The notes below the pieces were generated by a model. The model saw nothing but the letters and a program-made list of their open reading frames with translations, was not told the origin of the DNA and did not search any database. Positions 32,195 to 41,304 of a stretch of 64,000 nucleotides of DNA are shown in pieces. The first letter of the stretch is position 1; every line of letters starts with the position of its first letter. The stretch is from the NCBI GenBank assembly GCA_944325415.1, contig CALUZW010000012.1, forward strand, positions 1-64,000. Direction: 5' to 3'. The position numbers were made by a program, and so were the translations under genes. Source of the DNA: an uncultured Bacteroidales bacterium. Lineage in GTDB: Bacteria; Bacteroidota; Bacteroidia; Bacteroidales; UBA11471.

Positions 32195-35100
32195 TTATCG
32201 GGCGAGGTCGAGTTTGATGGTGATGCCGATGTCGCTGTTGAGGGTGGGGTAGCTGCTCGACGAAATGAGCGGCGTGGAGATTTGCAGGTCGTAGTAGGCT
32301 TGCAGGGTGATGTAACGGCTGAGTTTGTACTCGGCCGAGTATTTCATGTTGATAGACTTGTTGCCGGCCGTAGCCTGGGTATAGTTCTGCTCGATGCGGC
32401 GAATGAGGGAGTGGGTCTTGGCAAACGAGAAGTCGCCCCGCAGGTTGAGGTCGTTGCTGTATGTGCCCTGTTTCCCGCCCTTACCCGAGAAGAAGCCTCG
32501 CAGCCCGGTAATCTTGTAGCCTACCCCTACGGTAACGTCCTGGGTGATGGCCTCGACCAGTTGCACCGAGGAGATGCTCAGGTTGAGGTTGCGGCTGTTT
32601 TTATAGGCGAGGCTGCCCGACAGGTTGTTTTTGAGGGTGAAGTCGATGCCCAGCAGCGGAGAGAAACTCTCTACTATCGTTACCGACGAGATGTCGTAGG
32701 GCGACGAGGGGGTGGGAAGCCCCGTCTGTGAGTCTTTGACAAAGCCCATGTCGCCTCCCACACCGGCCCAGTTGAGGTAGGACGAGAAGCTGGTTACGTT
32801 GTAGGTGCATTTGTAGGCGTGGGATATGATGAAGCTCTTGAAGTGTTTCTGCATCCGTTTCAGCCTCGACAGTCCGTCGTAGGAAACTTTCCAGTTGGGA
32901 ATGAGCTGGCTCCACGAGGGGAAAGCCGTGAGTTCTATTTCGTTGGCGTCTTGCCCGGTGTAGGCGGCGATGAAGGCCGGTATCATGACATCGGCCGAGC
33001 TGGTGTTTATGCCTCCGTTTATACGGTTATAGGGTTGTCCGGCCAAGTTGCTTTCGCCTAAGAAGTCGGCGGCCGGATAGAAGGTCTTTGCGTAAAGACT
33101 TTCCAGGCGGTCGGCAACGATTTGCCGGTTTTGCAGGAAGCGGTCGAACGCGTCGGACTGGTATCCGTTGTCGGGCGACAGTCTCTTCATCGAGGTCGAT
33201 ATGGCCATGTGGGTCATGGTGAAGTTGCCTCCCTGTATGGTGGGTTTGTTGTCGTACATGAAATAGATCTGGTCGTTGTGGCTCTGGCTGCGGGCGATGT
33301 TGAGGGTGATTTTAAACCCTCTCAGCGGTTCGAGTACGATGTCGGTCTGCAAGTCGTTGGTGCGGTTGTATATGGCCGGACTGATGAGCGAGGAGTCCTG
33401 GGTCATGAGCCAGTTGTTGTCGACGGCCTGGTCGATGTAGCCGGTACCCACGGTGGCAAAGGCAAAGCCCAGACCCGGAGCCATGGCTCCGTAGGCCGAC
33501 GACTGTCCGAAGATGTCGCCTATCGATGGTTCGAACGACGGCAGGGTCATGGCGCGGGTGTTGCTGAACTGCACGTTGACACTGCGCAGCATCATGGCAA
33601 AGCGGGTGGCATAGAGCCCGGCCTGGTACCACTTGTTCTCTTCGCGCCCTTTCCCCGGCAGTACGGTAACGATGACACGTTCGTCGGCGCGGGTCTCGAT
33701 GCGTATCGTGTTGGCATCGACGACCTTGTATTTGATGGGGTAGGCTTCGCCTTTGAGAGTCGCCGATACGACGGGTTTCTTGCTGTCGAGGTTGTGGCGC
33801 ACGAGGGTCGATGTGTCGGCACGCAGGGTGACGGTGCGCTGGTAGCGGTTGCGCTTCTGCGGGGTGCGGCTGTTGTTGCCCCGGTTGTTGAATTTCTGGT
33901 TGACCGATTTCAGGAACTTCGACTTGTTGTAGAGGCTCTCGAAGTTGAAACGTCCGTTTACCGAGAGGCGACCCTGGTTGCTGATGGAGTTTCCCACCGA
34001 GGTGGTGTCGTCGATGGTGGCGCCGCGGTCCCAGTTATAGGTGGCGTTGTAAGACGAGGTGAGGCTTATCCAGTTGAGCGAGGGTATGTTGTTGAGGGGC
34101 ACGTTGAGGGTGGCGTTGAAACTCTGCTGGTATTCCCACGGGGTACCGAAGTGGCGCAGGCTGTTCTTTACCGAGTCTTTCCACACCGTATATTCGTCGG
34201 CAAAGAGGCGTTTGTTTACGGCTCCCGACGGCTCTTCGATGCGGGCGTTGGTGGCGGTCGAGAGGTTCATCGAGAGGCTTTGCAGGAGATTCCACTGTAT
34301 GGCAAACTGGCGGTCCCACAGGAAGCTCTTGCTCACCGACACGGGCAGCGTTACATCGCTTTCGTCGATGCTGCGTAGTTGCTGCTCGTAGTAGTAACGC
34401 GATATGCTGGTGCCGAACGAGAGATTGTTGGGCAGGTAGTTGATGCTCATCTTTTTGAGAACGTTGAGGCTCTTCGATTTCGACTTTATCTTTCCGAAGG
34501 GCTGCCACGGCTTGATGAGGGGCGAGTAGCTGTATATGAGGTTGCCGTTGTAGGTGTTGGTGTTTTCGTAGGCGGTGGTCGGGTCGTTCTCGTGCTGCTT
34601 GTTCTGGGCGTAGCTGAACGTGAAGTTACCCGGGTCGTAGGGCATGGGGTTTTTGCTCTTGATGTCGACCTTGAAGCCCGAGAGGCTGAAACTCTTCACG
34701 GTCGACTGGGTTATCGAGAGCTGTTTTATCGAGTCGCGCGCGGCATCGTTGGCGGCGGCTTCGAGGGCATCGGAGAGCAGTATGTCCTGGTCGAGCGGGT
34801 TGTATTTGGGCAGCGATTTCTCCATCGTGTAGGAGTAGAAAATCGGCGCCTTGATTTTGGCTTTCTCGGGGAAGAAGCGGCCCAGGTCGACCATGGCGGC
34901 GAAGTTGTACTGGTAGAGGTCGTCGAGCCGACGCTCGCTCAGGCTCTGGTCGATGCCGCCGAAACCGGTCGTCTCTACCAGTCCGCTCATGTTGAGGGTG
35001 GCGATGTCCGACACGGCCAGGTTGAGGTTGCCCTTGGCAGCCCAGCCGCCCTCCTCGTTGAAACCTTTGAGGCGCAGCTCGTTTATCCACACGGTGGCAC

Positions 35101-38100
35101 TCTTCTTGCGGCCCGAGTTGTTGCGCACGCCCACGAGTATGGTTTTTACGTTCGAGAGCGAGGGGTTACCCATGACGGTGATTTTGTTGGTCGGCTTGTC
35201 GGGGTCGTAGCTCGAATAGGGTGTGGTGCTGCTCACGCCCGAGCCGTTGGTGTTCTGGGCGAGGTTACGCTCCTGTTTCAGCGAGGTGAGCAGTTCGAGC
35301 GGGAAGTCAAACATATTGGCCTCGGGCCACACCTTTTCCTGGTCGGCCGAGCTGTATGTGTTGTAGCGGCCGGCCGGGGTGAGCTGCAAGGGTATCTCGT
35401 ATTCATAGTAGTTGTTGCAGTAGTCCGAACCCAGGCGAATGAATACCGACAGTTCGCCGCTTTTCAGGTCGGTGTCGTCATCGATGAGTTGCTCGGCGTG
35501 GGTAAACATTTGCAGGCTCTTGTAGTTGCGCATGTCGGTGCCGGCGCTTTTGTAAATGGCCCGGGCATTCTTCGAGGGCAGGTCTCTGATGGTGAGCGAG
35601 ATGGCCTGTTCGTTGAGTTGGGTAATCTGCGACTGGTCGGGCGAGATGATGCGGGTTACGCCCGGGGGGAGTACATAGTTGACGGGTGTCTGGCCGGCGT
35701 TTTCCTCTATGTTGACCACCGACACGTCGATGTCGCCCTCGGCGGGGGCATTGCTGCTGCCGCTGATGTCGGAATGCAGTTTGTACTCGTAGGTGCGCCA
35801 TTCGCCGCGCACCAGTTCGAGGGTGGCAAAGCGCAGGTGGGTCTCTTTGTTGAAGCCCGTGAGGAAGATGCGGGCAAACCGTATGCTCGAAAAGTCCTGT
35901 ATCGACCCGATGGTCTGGCGCGGCTCGTGCGAGGCGTCTTCGCTGTCATCGCGCAAGGGTATCTTGAACTGGTACCACCGCACTGTCGACGACTCGCCGT
36001 TGCGCAGCGGCACCGTTACCGTGCGCACGTCGGTAATGTAGTTGCTGCCCACCTGCAAGGCCTCGGGGGTGATTTTCACGGCATACTGGTAGTAACGCTC
36101 GTACTCGTCGAGGGTGTTGTCCTGGTTGATGTCTTCGACGTCGGGCACGCTGCGCGACGACTGGTAGTAGCGGTCGTCGACCTCGTCGGCCGAGAGGGAG
36201 TTCCCCTCGGTGCCGTTGTAGTATTTGTACCGGGTGAGAATGTCGGTCTCTTCCTCGTTGAAACGTTCGCTCAGGAAGTACTGGTAGTTGTCGCGGGCGG
36301 GGTCGTTCAGCGGGGAGTGCGGGTCGGCCAGCATGCGGTTGAGCGCCGTACCTGAGAGCTTGGCTCGGAGTCCGGCGACAAATTCCTGATAAGAGGAGAA
36401 GCCCGCTTCGTCGTCGTCGGAGAGCCCGTCGAGACCCACGTCCTGCCGCACACGGGCGCCGCTGCTGTTGTCGAAGGCGTAGGTGAGCGACTGCTGCCGC
36501 GAGACACGCCCCCACACCGTCGTGGAGAGGTAAGAGGTATCGTTGTTGATGGGAAGGCCGTTTTCGTAGGATTTCATGCCGTCTTTGAGAATGTCTTCCG
36601 ACACCTCTCCGAAGTTGAAGTAGAGCATACCCCCCTTGTTGCTGCCGTCTTCGTTGTAGAGGAAGGGGTCCATGAGCCAGAATTGCAGGTACTCGATGTT
36701 GGAGTTGTCAAAGTCGGTGATATCCATCTTGCGCATGATGCCTGCCCACCGCTTTTCGGGGTTGAGCAGCCGCCCCTCTTCGTCGATGTTCTGGGCGTCG
36801 GTGTTGTAGGGTCCGTGCTCTTGCGGGTAGTAGGAGAGGTTGAGTACCTGCATGACCGACGACTCGCCGTAGTTAAGTTCCTTGTTGGGGAACACCTCGG
36901 TGTATTCTACCTCGCGCACGTAGTGGTTGGAGAGCTGTTCGAGGTCGTTCTTGATGTGGGCGGGCGTGGCCGACGAGTTGCGCTGCGTAAAGATGCGGTC
37001 GATGTAGTACCAGGCCAGCAGGGCCCGGTTGCGGCCGTAGTTGAGGTCGTTCGACAGCGACGACTCCATGAACATCGACGGCGTGGCCGACAGTGTCCAT
37101 GAGTAGGGTGTGCGTATGTCGATGGTCGTTTGCGAGCCCTCGAAGTCGTCGAGATAGGAGAGCGTGGAGGTATTTTTCTTCTCTCCCGGAATGAGTTGGG
37201 CAAACTCGGCGGTGAGCGACAGCCGCGACGGAGCGGTGGCTGTAACGGTGGGTATCTTGTTGAGCCACGAGGTGAGCCACTGGAACTCGGTGTTGTAGGA
37301 GGTGTTGATGCCCCACAGCGTGTTGTTGAGTACTTCGCTGCCGAGGTTTACCTTCTCGGTGAGGGCTTTCTCTTTCATGTGCATGAGGGTGAGCCCCAGG
37401 TTGAAGTCGGGCGTGAAGGCGTAGTTGAGGTCGAGGCCCACCAGCGTCTTGCGCTGCATGCTCAGGCTCTGGTTTTCGAACGAGACGTCGATGCTGGTGC
37501 CCGAGTCGATGTAGCTCTGGTTGAGAATCGTTACCACACCCATGTTGTAGTCGACCGTGTAGTCGACATTCTCGGTGAGGGTTACGCCGCCGGCGGTTAC
37601 CCGCACCGACCCGCGTGGAATGTTGAAGGCATTGAGGTGTATCTCGGAGCTGTACGAGGCCTGGTATTCGCCTTTGAGAATAAACTTGTTCTTGTCGGCA
37701 AACTGCTTGGCCACGGTGAGGGTCGAGTCGTAGAGCTCCTGGTAGGCGTAGCGTGAGGCGTCGGGGGTGCCGATGGCTGCCTGCAAGTGCGAGCCGAACG
37801 GCTCTACGACCGGGAAGATGATGCGTCCCGACGACGGCAGTACGGTGTAGCCCGACACATAGTCGAAGATACCGTCGGAGTTGGTCTCCTGGTTGTTGTC
37901 GAGCCGGTCGAGGTTCATCACCTGCAAGAGGGTCTTCTCCTTGATGTTGCCCACCGGCAGGTAGGCGGTGTTGGTACCGGCCGAGTCGTTCTGGTAGTAG
38001 ATGTTGAGGCGGAAGTTTTCCTGCTCTATCTGGTAGGCGCCCAGCGAGTAGACGTTTTTCATCATCAGGTCCCAAATCGGTTTCTTGTTGGTGACGGTCG

Positions 38101-39613
38101 AGCCTTTCAGCATCTTGACGTAGAGGCTCTGTTCGGTGTCGGTGATGTCGGTCGAAAACTCTCCCACCTGGTAGGTCTGTCCGTTCTTGGTGTACTCAAA
38201 GGCCACGGCAAGCACTTCGTCGCTCGACAGTTGGCTGTTGAGCGAGACGTAACCGAGCTGGCTGTTGAGGGTATATTCCGACGACGACAGCAGGCGGGCG
38301 CTCTCTATCTTGGCATAGTCTTCGCCACCGTAGATGCCAAAGGCTTCGAGGGGGCTCAGCGCTTGCGTTACCAGACTGATGTAGCGGGCGTCGGGGTAGG
38401 AGGCGATGATGTCGTTGTAGAGACTGTTGGCCGTGTTTGAGGGATATTGTGCGCCGGTGGTCGACCAGTGGTTGCTGGCCAGGTTGTCGGCCTGGGTCTC
38501 ACCCAGGTCGGCAAAGGCCACGATGTTGCGGGCGTTGTCGTAGGAGCCCTGCTTGTTGGTGACCCATATCTCGATGCGGTTGATGGTGATACCCGATGTG
38601 ATGTAGGGCAGCCGCGAGATGAAGTTGTCGTAGTTGTCGCGGAAGTAGTGGGCCAGGAAGAAGTGCCGGTTCTGGTCGTAGGCATCGACTCCGATTTCAA
38701 ATTCGGTGGTCTGGCTGCCGCCTTCGCTGCTCACCGTCTTTGAGTCGGTCTCCTGCTGCGACACGAGTCCGGTAACGGTCAGCTTGCCAAATTGCAGGGT
38801 CGTTTTCAGACCGAAGAGCGAGGTACCGCCCCGTATGAGCGACGAGCCGGTGGTCATGCTTATGTTACCTCCCTCGATGGTCTTGATGATTTGGTCTTCA
38901 TCGCCTTCGTATTTCAGACTCATCTTTTGGGCGTCGAAGTCGAAGGTGGCGTCGGTATTGTAGGTCATGTTGAACCCTATCTTAGTACCTACCGATGCGT
39001 TGATGTTGGCCTGAATCTTTTCGTCGAAGTCGAAGTAGGTCTTCTTCCGGGCGCTTTCGGCCAGGGCGGGGTTGTCGATTTTGTTGGTAACGAGGCTGAG
39101 GGTGAGGCTCATCGACCCGCTGGTTTTGAGCCGCACGCCACCCGGGCCGAATACCTTGTCGAGGGCCTGTATGTTGAACTGCATGTCGAGGAAGTCAAAC
39201 TCGGTGCCCCCCTTGGCAAAGTTCTCGGCGTTTTTGGCCCGGTAATATTCCTGCATCGATTTTTTGAGCGAGTAGTCGCTGTACTCGTCGGCGGTGAGCA
39301 TGAAGGGGGTCGACACCTCCATGTCGCCCACCTTGGTGCGTATTACATAGCAGTTGGTCTTGGCATCGTACTCGACTTCGGTGCGGACGTTTTCGGGGGT
39401 CTTCAAGTCGGCCGGCGGCAGCCGGTGCAGGTCGTCGAAGGTCTCTATCGAGGTTTTGGCTACGGGGAAGCGCGACGGGGTGCGCGGTGTGGTATCGCTT
39501 GCGGCGGCCTGTTGCCCCGGCGGGGGGGCAGCTTGTGATGAGGCTCCGGCGGAATATAGACATATTCCGCTTATAACCAGAATGATATATATGGCAAAAA
39601 GTCTCTTTCTCAT
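32195..39613 (-). CDS. sprA: Type IX secretion outer-membrane translocon SprA/Sov
   Basis: The 2472-aa protein has the size expected for SprA (about 2400 aa), the giant 36-strand outer-membrane barrel through which type IX secretion substrates leave the cell. A signal peptide (1-28) is followed by the conserved N-terminal region (GGTEFDFLDMQFNIQALDKVFGPGGVRLKTSGS; SSLIRGGTSLFGLKTTLQFGKL) and long stretches of alternating strands ending in LGITIKLDLAR-type barrel closure. It lies 60 bp downstream of ruvA on the same strand; ruvA-sprA adjacency is also known from other Bacteroidetes. The plug gene for this channel is nearby at 41305-42549. Confidence 0.95.
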   Translation of the reverse strand: MRKRLFAIYIILVISGICLYSAGASSQAAPPPGQQAAASDTTPRTPSRFPVAKTSIETFDDLHRLPPADLKTPENVRTEVEYDAKTNCYVIRTKVGDMEVSTPFMLTADEYSDYSLKKSMQEYYRAKNAENFAKGGTEFDFLDMQFNIQALDKVFGPGGVRLKTSGSMSLTLSLVTNKIDNPALAESARKKTYFDFDEKIQANINASVGTKIGFNMTYNTDATFDFDAQKMSLKYEGDEDQIIKTIEGGNISMTTGSSLIRGGTSLFGLKTTLQFGKLTVTGLVSQQETDSKTVSSEGGSQTTEFEIGVDAYDQNRHFFLAHYFRDNYDNFISRLPYITSGITINRIEIWVTNKQGSYDNARNIVAFADLGETQADNLASNHWSTTGAQYPSNTANSLYNDIIASYPDARYISLVTQALSPLEAFGIYGGEDYAKIESARLLSSSEYTLNSQLGYVSLNSQLSSDEVLAVAFEYTKNGQTYQVGEFSTDITDTEQSLYVKMLKGSTVTNKKPIWDLMMKNVYSLGAYQIEQENFRLNIYYQNDSAGTNTAYLPVGNIKEKTLLQVMNLDRLDNNQETNSDGIFDYVSGYTVLPSSGRIIFPVVEPFGSHLQAAIGTPDASRYAYQELYDSTLTVAKQFADKNKFILKGEYQASYSSEIHLNAFNIPRGSVRVTAGGVTLTENVDYTVDYNMGVVTILNQSYIDSGTSIDVSFENQSLSMQRKTLVGLDLNYAFTPDFNLGLTLMHMKEKALTEKVNLGSEVLNNTLWGINTSYNTEFQWLTSWLNKIPTVTATAPSRLSLTAEFAQLIPGEKKNTSTLSYLDDFEGSQTTIDIRTPYSWTLSATPSMFMESSLSNDLNYGRNRALLAWYYIDRIFTQRNSSATPAHIKNDLEQLSNHYVREVEYTEVFPNKELNYGESSVMQVLNLSYYPQEHGPYNTDAQNIDEEGRLLNPEKRWAGIMRKMDITDFDNSNIEYLQFWLMDPFLYNEDGSNKGGMLYFNFGEVSEDILKDGMKSYENGLPINNDTSYLSTTVWGRVSRQQSLTYAFDNSSGARVRQDVGLDGLSDDDEAGFSSYQEFVAGLRAKLSGTALNRMLADPHSPLNDPARDNYQYFLSERFNEEETDILTRYKYYNGTEGNSLSADEVDDRYYQSSRSVPDVEDINQDNTLDEYERYYQYAVKITPEALQVGSNYITDVRTVTVPLRNGESSTVRWYQFKIPLRDDSEDASHEPRQTIGSIQDFSSIRFARIFLTGFNKETHLRFATLELVRGEWRTYEYKLHSDISGSSNAPAEGDIDVSVVNIEENAGQTPVNYVLPPGVTRIISPDQSQITQLNEQAISLTIRDLPSKNARAIYKSAGTDMRNYKSLQMFTHAEQLIDDDTDLKSGELSVFIRLGSDYCNNYYEYEIPLQLTPAGRYNTYSSADQEKVWPEANMFDFPLELLTSLKQERNLAQNTNGSGVSSTTPYSSYDPDKPTNKITVMGNPSLSNVKTILVGVRNNSGRKKSATVWINELRLKGFNEEGGWAAKGNLNLAVSDIATLNMSGLVETTGFGGIDQSLSERRLDDLYQYNFAAMVDLGRFFPEKAKIKAPIFYSYTMEKSLPKYNPLDQDILLSDALEAAANDAARDSIKQLSITQSTVKSFSLSGFKVDIKSKNPMPYDPGNFTFSYAQNKQHENDPTTAYENTNTYNGNLIYSYSPLIKPWQPFGKIKSKSKSLNVLKKMSINYLPNNLSFGTSISRYYYEQQLRSIDESDVTLPVSVSKSFLWDRQFAIQWNLLQSLSMNLSTATNARIEEPSGAVNKRLFADEYTVWKDSVKNSLRHFGTPWEYQQSFNATLNVPLNNIPSLNWISLTSSYNATYNWDRGATIDDTTSVGNSISNQGRLSVNGRFNFESLYNKSKFLKSVNQKFNNRGNNSRTPQKRNRYQRTVTLRADTSTLVRHNLDSKKPVVSATLKGEAYPIKYKVVDANTIRIETRADERVIVTVLPGKGREENKWYQAGLYATRFAMMLRSVNVQFSNTRAMTLPSFEPSIGDIFGQSSAYGAMAPGLGFAFATVGTGYIDQAVDNNWLMTQDSSLISPAIYNRTNDLQTDIVLEPLRGFKITLNIARSQSHNDQIYFMYDNKPTIQGGNFTMTHMAISTSMKRLSPDNGYQSDAFDRFLQNRQIVADRLESLYAKTFYPAADFLGESNLAGQPYNRINGGINTSSADVMIPAFIAAYTGQDANEIELTAFPSWSQLIPNWKVSYDGLSRLKRMQKHFKSFIISHAYKCTYNVTSFSSYLNWAGVGGDMGFVKDSQTGLPTPSSPYDISSVTIVESFSPLLGIDFTLKNNLSGSLAYKNSRNLNLSISSVQLVEAITQDVTVGVGYKITGLRGFFSGKGGKQGTYSNDLNLRGDFSFAKTHSLIRRIEQNYTQATAGNKSINMKYSAEYKLSRYITLQAYYDLQISTPLISSSSYPTLNSDIGITIKLDLAR

Positions 39614-39673
39614 TATCGGACGGTCGCCGTGAGGCCAATCGTTTTCTATTTCTCCGACCGTCGATATAGGTGA

Positions 39674-40258
39674 TTACAGCATTTTCAATGCGGTCTTTAT
39701 CAGGCTTTCGACTTTGAGGGCCGGATTCTCTTTTAACAGCTTCTGCACGACCTTTTGCGAGGCAGCCTGGGGGAATCCCAGCATCACCAGTGCGGCGACG
39801 GCCTCATCTTGCAATTCCTGCTGTTGGGTCGTTGGGCTTATAAGTAACGTATTACCCCCTGCTTTTATTTTATCTTTGAGGTCAACAATTATGCGTTCGG
39901 CAGTTTTGGCTCCGATTCCCTTCACCGATTTGAGCGTATTGACCTGTCCCGCAGCGATGACCTGTTCGAGTTCGGCCGGTGAAAGCGACGAGAGAATCAT
40001 GCGTGCCGTGTTGGGTCCCACGCCCGATACCGAGATGAGCAGCAGGAAGAGTTCGCGCTCCCGCCGGTCGACAAAACCGTAGAGGAGGTGTGCATCTTCG
40101 CGTATGGCTTCGTAGACGTAGAGACGTGTTTCCCGCCCTACGGCCAGTGTGCTGTATGTGGTAAGGGTGATGTTGAGGCCGTAGCCTACGCCCTGGCAGT
40201 CGATTACGGCCAGTGTGGGGGTGAGTTCGGCGACTTCGCCGCGGATATATTCTATCAT
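39674..40258 (-). CDS. ruvA: Holliday junction DNA helicase subunit RuvA
   Basis: RuvA binds four-way DNA junctions and loads RuvB for branch migration. The 194-aa product has an N-terminal OB fold ([28 protein letters not shown]), tandem helix-hairpin-helix motifs ([18 protein letters not shown] near 75; [21 protein letters not shown] near 110) and the flexible linker plus C-terminal domain III (about 145-194). Length is normal. It is transcribed ahead of sprA. Confidence 0.97.
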   Translation of the reverse strand: MIEYIRGEVAELTPTLAVIDCQGVGYGLNITLTTYSTLAVGRETRLYVYEAIREDAHLLYGFVDRRERELFLLLISVSGVGPNTARMILSSLSPAELEQVIAAGQVNTLKSVKGIGAKTAERIIVDLKDKIKAGGNTLLISPTTQQQELQDEAVAALVMLGFPQAASQKVVQKLLKENPALKVESLIKTALKML

Positions 40259-40303
40259 GGCAGGAGTGGGGGTGTTATGGGTTGGTGCCGGTTAAACATA
40301 AAA

Positions 40304-40340
40304 AACAGAACAGCCGGCAACTCTTACCGGCGGCTCTGTT
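40304..40340 (-). terminator. Terminator of the bactofilin gene
   Basis: An imperfect 14-bp stem (40304-40317 with 40327-40340) is followed on the minus strand by TTTTTTATG. Confidence 0.75.
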
Positions 40341-40407
40341 GATGGTTTGTTGCTGAGGCGGCCCGTTTGTCGGGGCTGTCTCTTGGCGAGGATACATTCC
40401 TTGCAGG

Positions 40408-40773
40408 TTATTTCCCCTCTTTGCCGGTGCGTCGGGCATCTTGCATCTTGCAACTTCCGTTGAAGATGGCTTTGGGCTCGATAATCAGCGTTTGTGTGGC
40501 GATATCGCCCTCGATGTTCGATGTCGATTTCAGGGTGAGGGTATCCTGTATGGTGAGGTTGCCGTTGACTTTGCCGTTGATTTCGGCATTGGCGGCCGTG
40601 ATGTTTCCCTGTATGCGTGACTGTTCGCCGATGATTACTTTCCCGGCGCACTCGATGTTGCCTTGCAGGGTTCCGTCGATGCGTATGTCGCTCGCGGCGT
40701 TGATGTTGCCCACAATCGTGGTGTTGGCCGAAAAATTATTGTGAATCATTCCGTTGGAAGTCTCTTTGCTCAT
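40408..40773 (-). CDS. Bactofilin (polymer-forming cytoskeletal protein)
   Basis: The 121-aa protein is almost entirely a bactofilin domain: a short N-terminal tail, then six-residue beta-helix turns (TTIVGNINAASDIRIDGTLQGNIECAGKVIIGEQ, followed by NGKVNGNLTIQDTLTLKS) and a short basic C-terminal tail. Bactofilins polymerise at the membrane and scaffold cell-wall or morphogenesis enzymes. It is a single gene divergent from folB. Confidence 0.93.
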   Translation of the reverse strand: MSKETSNGMIHNNFSANTTIVGNINAASDIRIDGTLQGNIECAGKVIIGEQSRIQGNITAANAEINGKVNGNLTIQDTLTLKSTSNIEGDIATQTLIIEPKAIFNGSCKMQDARRTGKEGK

Positions 40774-40800
40774 ATCGTTTGCTTAATCATGGTTTGTTTG

Positions 40801-40808
40801 CAAAAATA
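40801..40808 (-). promoter_or_regulatory. -7 promoter box of the bactofilin gene
   Basis: The minus strand has a perfect TATTTTTG 28 bp before the ATG at 40773. A -33 match is weak. Confidence 0.55.
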
Positions 40809-40850
40809 CAATTTCCCGACAGAATAACACGGTTTTTCTGCAAAAAGATT

Positions 40851-40858
40851 TATTTTTG
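40851..40858 (+). promoter_or_regulatory. -7 promoter box of folB
   Basis: A perfect TATTTTTG lies 19 bp before ATG 40878, divergent from the identical box of the bactofilin gene 42 bp away. Confidence 0.55.
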
Positions 40859-40877
40859 TAGAAAATAATCCCGACAG

Positions 40878-41231
40878 ATGAATACCTTTATCGAACTGAA
40901 CCAGATGCGTTTTTATGCTTACCACGGGGTCGCCGCTCAGGAGCGCCGGGTGGGTAACGACTATGAGGTGTCGTTGCGGGTGAGTTTCCCCTTTGAACAG
41001 GCCATGGTGAGCGACAACCTCGACGATACGCTCAACTATGCGGCCCTTTATGCACTGGTGGCTGCCGAGATGGCCCGACCCTCGGCGTTGCTCGAACATG
41101 TGGCGGGACGCATTTGCCGCGCTCTCTCCGAGCGTTTCCCGGCCATTACCGGCGGTTTGCTGCGCGTGGCCAAACTCACGCCTCCCATCTCCGGAGAGAT
41201 AGGTGAGGCTGTCGTTGTCGTGGAGTGGTGA
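40878..41231 (+). CDS. folB: Dihydroneopterin aldolase
   Basis: FolB converts dihydroneopterin to 6-hydroxymethyl-dihydropterin in folate synthesis. The 117-aa product has the family start IELNQMRFYAYHGVAAQERRVGNDYEVSL with the conserved tyrosine, histidine and glutamate, LDDTLNYAALYALV near 50, the LLEHVAGRICRAL glutamate near 75, and the closing KLTPPISGEIGEAVVVVEW. It lies just upstream of, and may be co-transcribed with, the SprA plug gene. Confidence 0.95.
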   Translation: MNTFIELNQMRFYAYHGVAAQERRVGNDYEVSLRVSFPFEQAMVSDNLDDTLNYAALYALVAAEMARPSALLEHVAGRICRALSERFPAITGGLLRVAKLTPPISGEIGEAVVVVEW

Positions 41232-41304
41232 GCCGGCCGTTCCCTTTGCCGCTTTCGGCAGGAAGCAGACGGGAGGTGTTGAGAAATTGAAATCCGACGC
41301 TTTT

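Noticed and set aside
34379-36355. A plus-strand open frame of about 658 codons inside sprA
   Set aside because: It is fully antisense to sprA, low in complexity (Val/Gly/Arg-rich) and has no family features.
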